The notes beneath the pieces are model-generated. The model was given only the letters and a program-made list of their open reading frames with translations, did no database searches and was not told where the DNA came from. From NCBI GenBank assembly GCA_021613535.1, contig CP075492.1, positions 15,128,001 to 15,192,000 on the forward strand: 64,000 bases of DNA, in the 5' to 3' direction. This stretch comes from Adineta vaga (taxonomy: Eukaryota > Rotifera). Positions 45,891 to 57,349 of the stretch are shown here, piece by piece. The translations under genes were made by a program, and so were the position numbers. How positions within the stretch are numbered: position 1 is the first letter of the stretch; each line of letters opens with the position of its first letter.

Positions 45891-46008
45891 GGATGCCTCC
45901 TTTCGAATATTTAATGCAATCAAGTGTATTAGGTGAATAGTCGAGAAGATATTTTTATTTTGAATGGATTTCTCTTAACCTCACCTTTACTCTCACGGTA
46001 TTTATTTA

Positions 46009-46338
46009 TTAAAATTGGTTAAAACGTACATCATTTGCTGTTACTATAAAACTACTTGGAGTTGCTGGCATTCCTCCTCCGTAGCCGCCATAACCACCGT
46101 AACCGCCCATAGCTCCCATACCACCACCACCATATTGTTGATTAGCCATACCATACGGTGATCCACATGGAACAAAGATAGCCCTTATGCGCGGATAACC
46201 ACCTCCTCCTACAGGACGTGCGTATTCAATATCGCTAGTTCGTTCAAAAACTTCATTTTCAAGTGCTCTAGCCACTTGGCGACCATTGCCTCGAAGTCTT
46301 TTATCATTTCCAGATTGCTTGACACTAGTGTGAGACAT
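46009..46338 (-). CDS. Small Gly-rich-tailed protein, copy 2
   Basis: A 109-residue paralogue of 44205..44480: MSHTSVKQSGNDKR, VARALENEVFERT, YPRIRAIFVPCGSP, a longer Gly/Tyr repeat (MGGYGGYGGYGGGMP), and VTANDVRFNQF at the end. The frame is intact although the neighbouring four-TM copy is dead, so selection seems to have kept this member. Function unknown. Confidence 0.7.
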   Translation of the reverse strand: MSHTSVKQSGNDKRLRGNGRQVARALENEVFERTSDIEYARPVGGGGYPRIRAIFVPCGSPYGMANQQYGGGGMGAMGGYGGYGGYGGGMPATPSSFIVTANDVRFNQF

Positions 46339-46387
46339 TTTTCATTAATGATATATGTGATTGCATATGTGTCTGTTTCAAAAAGAC

Positions 46388-46417
46388 AAAGAAAGAAAGA
46401 AAGAAAGAAAGAAAGAG
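46388..46417 (+). repeat. (AAAG)n microsatellite
   Basis: About seven AAAG units, 50 bases upstream of the start of the minus-strand Gly-rich gene. Confidence 0.9.
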
Positions 46418-48019
46418 CTACATAGAGTCATTTTCTATTATTTATCTGGAACCTATAGAAATATTTTTGCTAAGGTACATAGTTCGTTTCTGATGTATTT
46501 GAAAAACCATTCAAGGAAGAGAAGTAACATACGTCACTCAAAGGTACAAAGTTATAAAACAAACATGCATATCATTATATATGTTTTCATTAAAGTCCAA
46601 ATAGAAAAAAGAAAAAACACGAACGTAAAATGCACCTGTATGAATACATCGAACTTTTTGTTTCGCACATTTTCGCGTATGCTTTTGTTATAGTGATTAA
46701 TAGCATTCATTATTATTTGATACATATGTGCGTTCGATCATGATATAACGGGAGAGTTCATTTTAAAATGTTTCTAACTATTTACAAAAAAGAAAAAGAA
46801 TAACGAAAAGAAAAAAAACTAAGAAGACTATAGAATTGTGTTATCTCATATCTAAGGGATGCATATATAATCCACCACTGTCGATGATATCACTTTTGTT
46901 CTCGGCAGATGGTAACGAACAGTAAACATTCGAAGTGCAACCCATTATTTGCATGAGCACAAAATTTCTATACACAGGATGGTTTAAGCAAAGTTAGCGA
47001 GTGAGAGTTTCCTATTGCTGAATGAAAAGATCGTGACTTCATTATGAAACGTGAGGTAAATACATTTTAAGTGTGTTACGCTGTGAAACTCTGGTCTCAA
47101 TTTTACCGCAAATTTTTCATTCTGATAATCAACATTTCGTCATTTTGAGGATTGCACTCAGTTTCTATTAGTCTTGTGTATGTTCGTCCTGGTGGAATAC
47201 TAATTAGTAAACGATAGTTTGTAATTTAATATTATGCATTCGATTACGTTTATCGAATATGCAATATTTAACATTACTGTTAGCGATTGGTATAGATACT
47301 GTTGAACCCGATCACTTTATTGATACAATGGATTTAGAGAAACGCTTCTCATTCAGAACTTGATATGTTTCATCAGTTTTTTATGCTACGGTAGAAAAAT
47401 CTGTTTGCTATGCACTCGATTGTATCAATAATCGTTATGGTCAATGTCATGTCATTTCTAGGTACTCGTCTTGATTTGATCTCAAATCGAGTTCTACTTC
47501 CTCTCAGTACACTTGAAATATTCAATCAATTGGAACAGCAAGAGAAACAGAACAATTTTATTCGAAATGTGTTGTTTCTATTACAGCTTCATTTTCAAAA
47601 TCTTTCAAAGAAAAATTGAAGCTTTTTTGTAAATATTTTTGTGGGTGCAACTGAGGAGAGGATAATATTACATATACTAACAAAAATATTTTATGTCAGT
47701 TACTGTATGATAGAGAATGAAAAGAATTTTTTTGCATCATCTATATTTTAAGAGTTCTGTTGCACTGTAGATTTTTATGCTTATTAAGGTTTTCTTTTAT
47801 TGACTTAAGAATGAATCATAAGGATTAATATGTATATTTAAATGGAAGTGATTATATACACGTATATGTATATAGCCACTTTCTATTTAAATATAACTGA
47901 AGTAAAGCATATTACATTTCAGATATCGAAAGAAAAAAACTAAGAAGTAAGTTATAGTCTATATGCATACATATAATGAACCATTCTCTTCTGTTTGTTT
48001 TTCTTCCCAGTGCCACAGA
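46418..48019. other. 1.6 kb spacer, possible gene relic
   Basis: 46430-46790 is the upstream duplicate of 44630-45010. The frame at 47410..47619 ends in LEIFNQLEQQEKQNNFIRNV and may be a fragment of an unknown gene; the sequence before it is full of stops. Nothing else is recognised. Confidence 0.4.
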
Positions 48020-49890
48020 ATGAAGTAAAGTACGTGATGAAAAACTGCTTTCCGTTTAATTTTATCGATTTGAATTTCGTATAGAAGTCGAATCACTTGC
48101 ATCGAAGATCTATCCAATGAGCTTCTGTACGAAATTTTCGACTATTTATATGGGTGGTGCATTTACAAAGCATTTTACAAACTCAATTATCATTTTCAAC
48201 ATCTTATTTTGCATTCATCCTATCCGCTCAAGATTGATTTTCCTTTATCGCCACAATCAGAACTTGAACACTATTCTAATCATTTCGTTATTCCAAACAG
48301 AAGTCATGTTCTCTTGATTTGCTTTGAAAAACAATCGCCTATTCATGGTTTATTCAGACATTGTATGATCAATGCATCATTTGATCGTCTTGAATCATTT
48401 ATTACTAGCGGCATCACATTCGATCAATTTGAGTTGTTACTCGTTTACTTAAATTCTCTACCTCGCCTCTTCTCATTGGTCGTGCATGTTTATTATCACT
48501 GGCGTTGTGATCTTGGGAGACTCTATCAACTGATTCTCTTATTACCTGTATTGAAATACAACAAATTAACATGCGATATCGATACCTTTAATAAAAGTAT
48601 GAATATTTCTGTGCCTTTTCCTACAAATGAGCAATTCAGTACTATTGAACATCTCGATATTGAACATAGCTGTACCACAGAACAATTATTCACCATTCTT
48701 CATCATACACCTCAACTTCGTCATTTAAGTTTTGGAAACGGATGCTTAATGGGATCAAACATGAGCAAGACAACTAATAATTCAGTAGAGCTATCTCGTC
48801 TCACTCATCTTCATATTTCTGATTGTCGATTGACTTCTGATCAATTCGAATTTCGAAAAATTTATCAGGAACATATGTTCTCAATTGCAAGTATTACATG
48901 TGCAACAATATACATTCGCAGAATATCTTGATGCTGATCGATGGGAACGATTGATCACCAACCAGATTTCGCATTTACGTAAATTTGACTATGTGTGTCG
49001 TAAATGCTATTTTGATGAATTTATGGAAGCTAATCCGTTTTTGAAAATCAATCAGTTTATTTCACCGTTTTGGACTGAACGACAATGGTTCTTTGAAATT
49101 ATAGTTGATGATGACGATATGACCATTTCAATTCATTCACATAAGTACATTGATAAATATGTTCTCTCACACATAGTTTCTTTATTTTTCGTTTAGAAAG
49201 AGATGGTTTAATAAATATGAATACGAACAAGGAAACACCGGTACATGCTTAAATCAATCGATGGAATGTTCTATCATATCTAAACAGGAAAATATCTATA
49301 AGTCTTCGACTAAGTTGGATAGAACTATTCAATCCAATTTAAATTTGATTCTTTCTCAAGTCGATCAAATTTTTATTGAGGAGTTTAACGCTGTTTGTGA
49401 TGCTATACATTTTACTCATTTGAATATCGAATGTGATGAGATTTCTAATGAAATATTACTTAATATTGTACAATTGTTACCTAATCTTGAATCTCTGAAA
49501 GTATCATCAAAACGAATCAATGAAATAGATCGGTCGTTTACTATTGTCAAAAGTATGTATTTTCTCACATCAACCAATAATAAGATTACAAAAGTCTACC
49601 TTGCAAAAACAATTTATCTAACTCAAGTCAATTTTCTTCTCAATCTTTGCTTGTCTATGCAACATTTCCAAGTTGATGTTCCTGAAGATATGAATCTAGA
49701 CAGGCTTGTACAATTTATTCTTTTCAAAGTGACTACCATCATTGCCAAATTGCGATCTTTATGTTTGTGTATTCCAAAAGCCGGTGAACACACTATTTGT
49801 CAAATACGAAATCGAATCGAATCGAAAAATTTACTATCTAACTGCAGAATTATGCGTAGTGGTGAAAATATTCTGGTAACATGGATATGA
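48020..49890 (+). pseudogene. F-box/LRR-type gene with one frameshift
   Basis: Three exons: a five-base first exon ATGAA (48020..48024), 48085..49144 and 49197..49890, with clean GT-AG introns and phases. The F-box is CIEDLSNELLYEIFDYLYGW followed by IYKAFYKLNYHFQHLIL. The body follows the bdelloid family (FSTIEHLDIEHSCTTEQLFT, YLDADRWERLI, SPFWTERQWFFEI, and the end LCLCIPKAGEHTICQIRN). A single frame change is needed at about 48851-48853 in a T run: before it the frame reads SDQFEF, after it KFIRNICSQLQVLHVQQ. So one indel separates it from an intact gene of about 600 residues. It may be a recent pseudogene or an error. If intact, an SCF substrate receptor. Confidence 0.8.
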
Positions 49891-50010
49891 TGTTCATAAA
49901 GGTGGAAGTTTAGTTGAAGGGAAGCTTTTAAATTTTCAATAAATTAAATTTTATTTTGTTTCTAAATCAATCTAACGTTTTATTTCTACAAACAAAAATC
50001 TAATATAAAA

Positions 50011-51752
50011 TCATTTCCATTGAATATAGATTTGATTCATCATACGTTTCATCGAAAAATCCAAAAGTAAATTTTCATTTTTAATCATTGTTTCTAATTT
50101 CTTCATCATCTTATCATCTACTATCGGTACACAAAAACATAATGATTTAAGTGTTTGAATTTCTCGTCGTCGAACTTCGGTGAAAAATGATCGTACAAAT
50201 AATTCAATATTCATTTTCTTTAAAAAATTTATACGAAGTTTTTGAATACGTGGACAAAGTGAAATAATAAAATAAATTTCTTCAAATCGATCTATTCTTT
50301 CCAAACAAAGTTTTGTCACTTTATTTTGACTTATTAAATAATAACTTCCAAATAATTCTTCTTCCGTTACAGATCTTGGATATGAAATCGATATTGTACC
50401 AAGTTTTAATGAATCCAAATCAGGTAATAAATTCAAAATTTCACCTAATTTAACGATAAAAATTTGTTGTTGAATATCAAGATGATCGATTTGCATTACA
50501 GGTAAAATATGTTCAAGATAATCAAGTATGGTTAATGTTTGATGAAATGCTTCTTGATATATATTCGATAAAATAAGTTGTTTAGATTTCGCTAATTATT
50601 CAACGGTATAAACATTCTTCTCTTGTGTACTGAATTCATACCATCGTTTTCTAAACGAAATCAACAAAGTATAATAGAGAAGAAAGCGTTTTATTTTTGT
50701 TATATACTTATATGGATGAATGTAGTACGTTATTTCTTCACTATCAATCTCGATTTCTAATAACCATTGTCGTTGACACCAAAATGAAGAAAAAAATTCA
50801 TTTTTTTTACCTTGATACATTAAAGGTTGATAACCATCTCCAAAACTTGTAATATATTTCAAATAAAATTCTTCTAAATCTGACAGATGTTTGGAAATAT
50901 CATTTTCCCATCGAGCAGCATTGAGATAATTCATATCGTCGGCATAAATTTTTAATGAAAACGTTTTTAATTTGATATTTAAATTCTTGATCAACATTTC
51001 AAACGTATTAAATTCCATATGATATAAGCTTCGATGGAAAGATGTATTAAATTTGGTAACCTGATTGATGAAATATTGTTGACATTGATTCGAATATCAT
51101 TTGCACTAAAAATTTTCAAATGAGAAATTTGTGATGTATATGATAAGATATTATGCAGTTGATTGAAACGACAAGGATGATCGAGAGTAAGACGTTGAAT
51201 CGAAGTTAATTGTTGATTTGTAGCTATTGGTAATGAAATATCGATATCATGTTCAATACCATCCATAGCTTTTAATTTGAAATATTTTAATTTTGATAGA
51301 TTGAAAATCGATCGATAAATTTGACCAAAATCTTTTAAATCAGATTCCGTTTCGATTGTTAACGAATATAAACAAGGTAAAGACATTAATCTTGGAAGAA
51401 CTACATTAATTGTATCTAGTTCCATGTAACTTAAAACAAGACATTGAAGATGTTGATAGAATGAATCGAAATTCAATGATAAGATGATTTCCGTATTACA
51501 TATTCATATCCTGATGTAAATTGAATAGATCTGATTTTTATTAAAAAGACAAAGTTGTTTGAAATCATTGGTTGCTTCTTTTTCCGATGAATACTGAATT
51601 TGAATTTTGAATAAAGTAGGCGAAGAAGTAAGTAATTGTTGAAAACGATAGTTGAGATTTGAAAATGCTTAATAGATATCCCAACAATTAAGATAATCAG
51701 AGATTTCATAGAAGAATTCATTGGATAAATTTTCGAAGGAATTTATCGACAT
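50011..51752 (-). pseudogene. F-box/LRR-type gene with several stops
   Basis: Tail to tail with the previous gene and of the same family. It starts MSINSFENLSNEFFYEISDY with an F-box, then an in-frame TAA at 51669..51671, a TGA at 51504..51506, a frameshift near 51025 and a TAA at 50596..50598. Between the breaks the protein is well preserved (LPCLYSLTIETESDLKDFG, YLNAARWENDI, SFWCQRQWLLEIEID, LKSLCFCVPIVDDKMMKKLE). The intron after YIHPYK matches the one in the plus-strand paralogue. Inactivation must be fairly recent. Confidence 0.87.
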
Positions 51753-52121
51753 GTTTCGTTGTTAACGACGGATTATATTTTATCTGACTGATGACCATGT
51801 TTTCTCTCCTCTTCTTTATATGTATGACGCGTGCTCGATACATGATGGACTGGATCTATTCGTCAGTATTTTCTCTCGTCATTATTTTCATATGACATAA
51901 AATTTCAATTTTCACAAATCGTGTGTTTGTTTCACTCTTTTACCTTTGCTTCTATTTTCAAATCAACAATCATCATGAATAATATCGATGCACACGCGTT
52001 TCAGTTCTCATTCACTGACGTAAATAGATATCTGACGATATTTCTTGATTGCTGTTATCGTCATAAATAAATATCTGAAGTAAGAAAAGTTATTTTCATA
52101 GTAAACGTTTATTGTCAAAAG
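51753..52121. other. Divergent intergenic region
   Basis: The stretch 51960-52110 (AACAATCATCATGAATAAT, then ATAAATATCTGAAGTAA) recurs at about 54480-54600 upstream of the second DKNYY gene and is probably the shared promoter. Confidence 0.6.
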
Positions 52122-53438
52122 ATGATATTTAAAATTTTGATAATTTCGATATGTGTGGTTATAACAATTCAAAGCACGACAAGACAGCAGCAGCTGTATG
52201 ATCGACGATCATCTTATTCGGATGGTATAGCACTTCCTCCAAAGAGTGGTTATCGAATAAATTCTAATCTGGTTTATTTTGATGGACAAGTTGTTAGCGG
52301 TCTTTCTGCATTATCCTTCGAAGATTTAGGTTATGGTTATGCCAAAGATTCTTGGGATGTTTTTTACATTGGGACAAAAATACAAGGAGCATCGGCCTCA
52401 TCATTTAGACTCTTAGATGATCAATATGCTAAAGATTCTGTAGATATATTCTATGGTGAAAAGAAAGTACAAGGTGCATCAGTATCATCATTTCAAGTAT
52501 TAGGCAATGGTTATGCCAAAGATTTTTTGGATGTTTATTTCCTAGGAATAAAAATACCATATGCATCAGCCTCTTCATTCAGAGTATTAAGTGACCAATA
52601 TGCAAAAGATAATGTGAATGTTTACTATGTTGGAATAGAAGTAAAGGGTGCGGCACCATCATCATTTCAAGTATTAGGCGATGGCTATGGCAAAGATTAT
52701 AGTGATGTTTATCTCACAGGAATAGAAATACATGGTGCATCAGCATCATCATTTACAGTCTTAGGTGATCAATACAGTAAAGATTTTCTGAATGTGTTTT
52801 ATGCTGAGAAGAAAGTACAAGGTGCATCTTCCTCAACATTCCAGGTATTGGATAATGGTTATGCCAAGGATAGTCTAGATGTTTTCTATGCTGGAGAAAA
52901 AGTAGTATATGCATCAGCCTCATCATTTAGAGTCTTAGGTGATCAATATGCCAGAGATTCTCTATATATTTACTATGCTGGAACAAAAGTGATGGACACA
53001 TTCGCCTCATCATTTCAAGTATTAAGCAAAGGTTATGCCAAAGATTCTTGGAATATCTTTTTCCTAGGGAGAAAAATACCAAATGCATCAACCTCAGAAT
53101 TTACAATTTTAGATGATCAATATTCCAGAGATCTTTTGAATGTTTTCTATAATGGAGAAAAAGTAGCATATGCATTAGCCCCATCATTTCAAGTCTTAGG
53201 TGATCAATATGGCAAAGATTCTTGGGATATTTTTTATGCGGGGAAAATCATTCAAGGTGCATCAGCTTCATCGTTTGAAGTCTTAGATGATCAATATGCC
53301 AAAGATTCTGTCCGTGTTTTCTATGCTGGAATAGAAGTACAAGGTGCAGAACTATCAACATTTCAAGTATTAGACAGTGGTTATGCTAAAGATTCATGGG
53401 ATACTTATTATATGGGAGTAAAAGTACGCACCATTTAA
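52122..53438 (+). CDS. Secreted DKNYY-repeat protein, 13 repeats
   Basis: A 438-residue single-exon protein. Signal peptide MIFKILIISICVVITIQST; mature head to residue 61, then 13 tandem units of exactly 29 residues to the end. The unit is of the type SASSFRVLGDQYAKDSLDVF followed by YAGxKVxGA. The YAKDxxxVFYxG core is the signature of the DKNYY family, mostly described in bacteria. Units largely alternate between a GY and a DQY form before AKD, so the building block is probably a 58-residue pair. No anchor is seen, so it should be released. Absence of introns and a bacterial-type domain suggest horizontal transfer. Role unknown; a repeated beta structure is likely. Confidence 0.88.
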   Translation: MIFKILIISICVVITIQSTTRQQQLYDRRSSYSDGIALPPKSGYRINSNLVYFDGQVVSGLSALSFEDLGYGYAKDSWDVFYIGTKIQGASASSFRLLDDQYAKDSVDIFYGEKKVQGASVSSFQVLGNGYAKDFLDVYFLGIKIPYASASSFRVLSDQYAKDNVNVYYVGIEVKGAAPSSFQVLGDGYGKDYSDVYLTGIEIHGASASSFTVLGDQYSKDFLNVFYAEKKVQGASSSTFQVLDNGYAKDSLDVFYAGEKVVYASASSFRVLGDQYARDSLYIYYAGTKVMDTFASSFQVLSKGYAKDSWNIFFLGRKIPNASTSEFTILDDQYSRDLLNVFYNGEKVAYALAPSFQVLGDQYGKDSWDIFYAGKIIQGASASSFEVLDDQYAKDSVRVFYAGIEVQGAELSTFQVLDSGYAKDSWDTYYMGVKVRTI

Positions 53439-53643
53439 TTGGAAAATAATATATTTTAGTTAGATTTCAATAAATAAACATATAAAACGATTTTAAGAAC
53501 TTTGAGGATGCGAGTAACGACTTCTTATAAAAAAAAGAGTATAGGATCGAAAAAAGAACAAATGAATACATCATATCATATATAGACAATTCTTGAAAAT
53601 TTATTCGTCCGAAGAAAAACAACAACATAGTTAAAGCATTGGG

Positions 53644-53900
53644 TTAGTTTTTTGTCGATTGTGAAGAACGTTGCAATGAACCACGATGTATGATGTTGAT
53701 CGTACTTCCTTCTTGAATATTATAGTCACTCACTTTCTTTTGACCCTCAAGCTGATTATACCCATGTGGATTAATCTTTGGCAATACTGATCTATTCCTG
53801 TCTTTTCTTCAATCTTTATTTTATCAGTTTCAAAACTTTCCGATTGCTCGATCTCAATAATGCAGACTTTGCCATCAAGATTCTTCAGAAAAACACGCAT
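53644..53900 (-). pseudogene. Ubiquitin-like gene relic with a frameshift
   Basis: Starts MRVFLKNLDGKVCIIEIEQS and continues KIKIEEKTGIDQYCQRLI, the first half of a ubiquitin fold. The second half, QLEGQKKVSDYNIQEGSTIN then IIHRG, lies in another frame starting near 53770. The terminal RLRGG is not kept. Located between two plus-strand DKNYY genes and on the opposite strand. Confidence 0.8.
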
Positions 53901-54661
53901 TTCATCAAAAACTAAAACTGAAAATCAAGTTTGTTGTTCTTTTATATAGACTTGTGTTGACTAATGATTCACTCAAGCCATTTTATACCAACAATTATCG
54001 AATCTTACTGGGCGAGAAGAACAAAAAGAGAAAATTTCAACATAAAATGAAGGAGTATACTTGTCCTGGAATTTCCCAACTTTTGTGTTTGTCGAAGGCG
54101 AGGCAATAGAAAAGAGGTTATGAGACCGTGGATGTGAGATGATTTATGACAGAACGACATTTTATTTTATTTCATCATATCGAATCGTTTCTATAAAAAA
54201 TAGTCGATTAAATACTTCTCTAAAAAAGAAAGAAAGGAAGAATAGAAGGATAATAAACACAGATAGTGACACCGTACACTCAACTGACGTCAGTACGCTT
54301 TAGCGCATTCATCGTCATCACCAACAAACACGTCTGTTACAGCATACAAAGAATGAAAATGCTTTTTAATGCGTCTTCAAGATACTGTCATTTTCATATT
54401 CAATTCAAATCTATGCACAAGATAATAACCTATTCATCAACTCAAAAAACTGTTTTACCTTATTTTCAATCTTAAAACCAACAATCATGAATAATAGTAT
54501 CGCTCTATCCACTAAATCCCATTGATTCATGTAAATCAATATTTGATCATATTTTCTTGATTACTATTATCGTTACATATAAATATCTGAAGTAAAAACC
54601 TTATTTTCATCATAATCTTTAACTATAACCTTGAAGAAAGACGAGTGCTTCTTTACAAGCA
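53901..54661. other. Spacer / promoter region of DKNYY gene 2
   Basis: The second copy of the DKNYY upstream block lies at about 54480-54600. The frame at 54266..54475 has no gene features. Confidence 0.45.
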
Positions 54662-55084
54662 ATGATGTTTAAATTTTTTGTGCTTTCAATATATGTTGTT
54701 ATTATGGTTCAAGGAACAATTCAACATCAAGATCATGACCAACGAGCATCGTTTGCGAACAGTGGTTATCGAGTAGATGGTACAAAAGTTTATTTCAATG
54801 GACAAGTAGTTACCGGTCTTTCTGCATTATCATTCAAAGACTTGGGTTTTGGTTATGCAAAAGATAGCATTCATATTTTTTTCATGGGGAAAAAAATGAC
54901 AGGAACATTTAGCACATCATTTCAAGTCTTAGGTGATCTCTATGCCAAAGATTCTATCGATGTTTTCTATGCTGGAAAGAAAATACAAGGTGCCTTAAAT
55001 TCATCATTTCAAGTATTAGGCAATGGTTATGCTAAAGATTCATTGAATACCTATTATATGGGAGAAAAAGTACGCAACGGTTGA
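54662..55084 (+). CDS. Secreted DKNYY-repeat protein, three repeats
   Basis: A 140-residue paralogue of 52122..53438. Signal peptide MMFKFFVLSIYVVIMVQGT, a similar head (YFNGQVVTGLSALSFKDLG), and only three 29-residue units before the conserved end YYMGEKVRNG. The matching upstream DNA shows that the two genes are a tandem duplication; the difference from 13 to three units shows array gain or loss since then. Secreted, single exon. Confidence 0.87.
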   Translation: MMFKFFVLSIYVVIMVQGTIQHQDHDQRASFANSGYRVDGTKVYFNGQVVTGLSALSFKDLGFGYAKDSIHIFFMGKKMTGTFSTSFQVLGDLYAKDSIDVFYAGKKIQGALNSSFQVLGNGYAKDSLNTYYMGEKVRNG

Positions 55085-55401
55085 ATTGATAATTATTTAT
55101 TTCAATTAGTTTTGAGCAAATAAAAATATAAAATATTCACATGAATTATTTATTTGAGGGTACGTGTCTGAGGGGATTAAGTATCAATGTACATGCACAA
55201 TACTAATTTGCTGTTGAAACTTCATACATCAATTTATTATTTCAATGCATATTTGAAGTCAATTTTTCCTCTTATCTTCTCAATCTATAAGGCCAGAATA
55301 TGAAAGATGCCATGTTTGCGAAATATTTGCTTTTTTTTAATTATATTTTGTAAAACTGATTATAGAGGAAAAAAATCGGTCGGACGAATTGTTATCATTG
55401 A
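55085..55401. other. Convergent intergenic region
   Basis: AT-rich. GAGGGTACGTGTCTGAGGGG at about 55155 is a weak GT-rich motif. No gene. Confidence 0.4.
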
Positions 55402-56584
55402 TCAGATATTTTGTTTTCCTATAATTTGAAACATGCGTACACCTGCTATATTTGAGTCATCATCGTCATGATAGGAAATCTTGAAAGGTAATTGTTTTAA
55501 TTGTGTATATTGATCTGCATTATTATTCATTTGATTGATTATTTTCGATAATGCAGCTTCAATAATAGATGCTGATATTGAACTTGTCTTCATTTGTATA
55601 CTTTTGAAACAAGCCGCGATAAAACAAATACCACCACCTCGTATTTGTAATTTATTCAATGCGATATTCTCTCTTAGAAAAGTCTCCAAGTTATTCAGAA
55701 CATCATTTAGAATATCAGCAGTAACTAATGATTCAGTTTCTTGATCAGGTAAACGTTTTAATTCAGTGTCTTCAATGTTAAATGTTCCAAGATCGTTAGA
55801 GATGTTATCCAAATCCGTTAATGCTCGACGTAAAAGATCTTCGCGACTTTCGCCAGGAACTGATTGATACTCAGTCGGAATTATTCTAAATGGTGAACCA
55901 GGAATGTTTTGTCTAAAAAATAAAGAAATAATAACGTCTATTGAGCTATTATTGAGAAGTAGTTCTTAGTATTCTCCAAATTCTATTCAAGTAGTTTCTA
56001 ACAAAAGAAAAATCTAATTGTCGCTTTATACATCAATCTTCTCACCTTGTCATTTGCAGAAATTCTTCCATATTTTGAATAAAATCTCCTTGCAATCCAT
56101 CACTCAACCGAGCTGTTATAATCGCTTTCATAAAACATCGCTCGGCTGTTTTCCATTGGTGTCCAACTAAATTAAAGAAACCTACTCGAAGATATTGCAA
56201 ACCTATTTCTATATAGTCTGTTGGAGTTCGTTTCAACAAGATATTCAAGGCTATTTGTCCTTCTTTGATAGCTAGATCCATTTTCTTCAACTGCCAGAAA
56301 CCTACTGACAATACTCTATGCATAGGTACAAAAATCACATGATCTTTATGAATAGGTAACAAGAGTTCGACTTGTTGAATTGCTATACATTCGCTTAAAA
56401 GTGCCATCTGATATTCTTTTCGCTGATGATGACACAGAGCCGTTAAATGATATTCATAAGCATCAAAAAATTTCTTCGGTGATAATCGAACAATTTCCTC
56501 TTGATAGTGAACAGGAATACTGGAAAGAATGCGTTCATATACAACACGTTGTGTAGAAGTTAATGATGATTGGCAACCACCCAT
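55402..56584 (-). CDS. Predicted N-myristoylated TPR-like protein
   Basis: Two exons, 56046..56584 and 55402..55912, phase 2; product 349 residues. The N-terminus MGGCQSS fits an N-myristoylation signal with a neighbouring Cys for palmitoylation, so it is likely tethered to the inner face of a membrane. Helical pairs of TPR type fill residues 40-180 (FFDAYEYHLTALCHHQRKEY, LGFWQLKKMDLAIKEGQIAL-like, YIEIGLQYLRVGFFNLVGH). The C-terminal half (from FRIIPTEYQS) is helical with ALNKLQIRGGGICFIAACF and no recognised domain. Probably a protein-binding scaffold. The bdelloid family has similar short TPR proteins. Confidence 0.78.
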
Positions 56585-57349
56585 ATTAAAATCAGTTTCA
56601 GTCTTTGAATTTTGTGATTGTTTAACTAAGAATACATCGTCTACGTATCATCAGACATTTTTGTTCATAAACTTTTGCTGTGCTTACCTGTGTTTTAGAC
56701 CGTTTGTCATGTTTTTAATTTAATAATGAATGTATGCTAGTAACTGAGAGTCTCTCTACTAACATCAGACGAAAGGAAATTAAATATTATATTTTTCAAT
56801 AAAAACAAAGTCATGCCAGTCAAAAGTGGCACGTTCGTCAACAATTAAATAATCGAAGTTAATGTGCACGCTCGAGCCTGATACATGCCTATTTATAAGC
56901 TTTTGTTATTTTTCTAATTGCATACTGGTTGATTTAATTAATACATTTATTCGTAAAACCATATATATCATTAATCCACAAGATGTTTCTATTATGTTTG
57001 TTTAACTTTATTGTTATTATTATCATCGTCGTCTATTGATCGAGAAGATAAATCATTTCTCAGAAAAGAAATAATTCCTGTTGATAAACTGAGTTGATCA
57101 AACCATTTTCCTATGTCTTGTCGAGAATCTGATGGATTTTTATATATTATCCAGTTATTGAAGTGCGATTCAACAGAAGAATAATCGAACGAAGAAAATT
57201 ACTGTTTTCTTCCGAGTAATCCTCAAAGATAATATTTTAATACAATCTCAAATATATTTCAATCAAATGTATCAGCTTTCTGCTGATGAAAAATACTCGC
57301 GAGATTATTTAAGATTGATTTCGGTGAAACTGTTTCATTTATTTTGTTC
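56585..57349. other. Intergenic, nothing recognised
   Basis: AT-rich spacer. No gene, repeat or RNA recognised. Confidence 0.4.

Noticed and set aside
54266-54475. Plus-strand frame upstream of the second DKNYY gene
   Set aside because: It overlaps the conserved promoter-side region and has no domain; likely chance.
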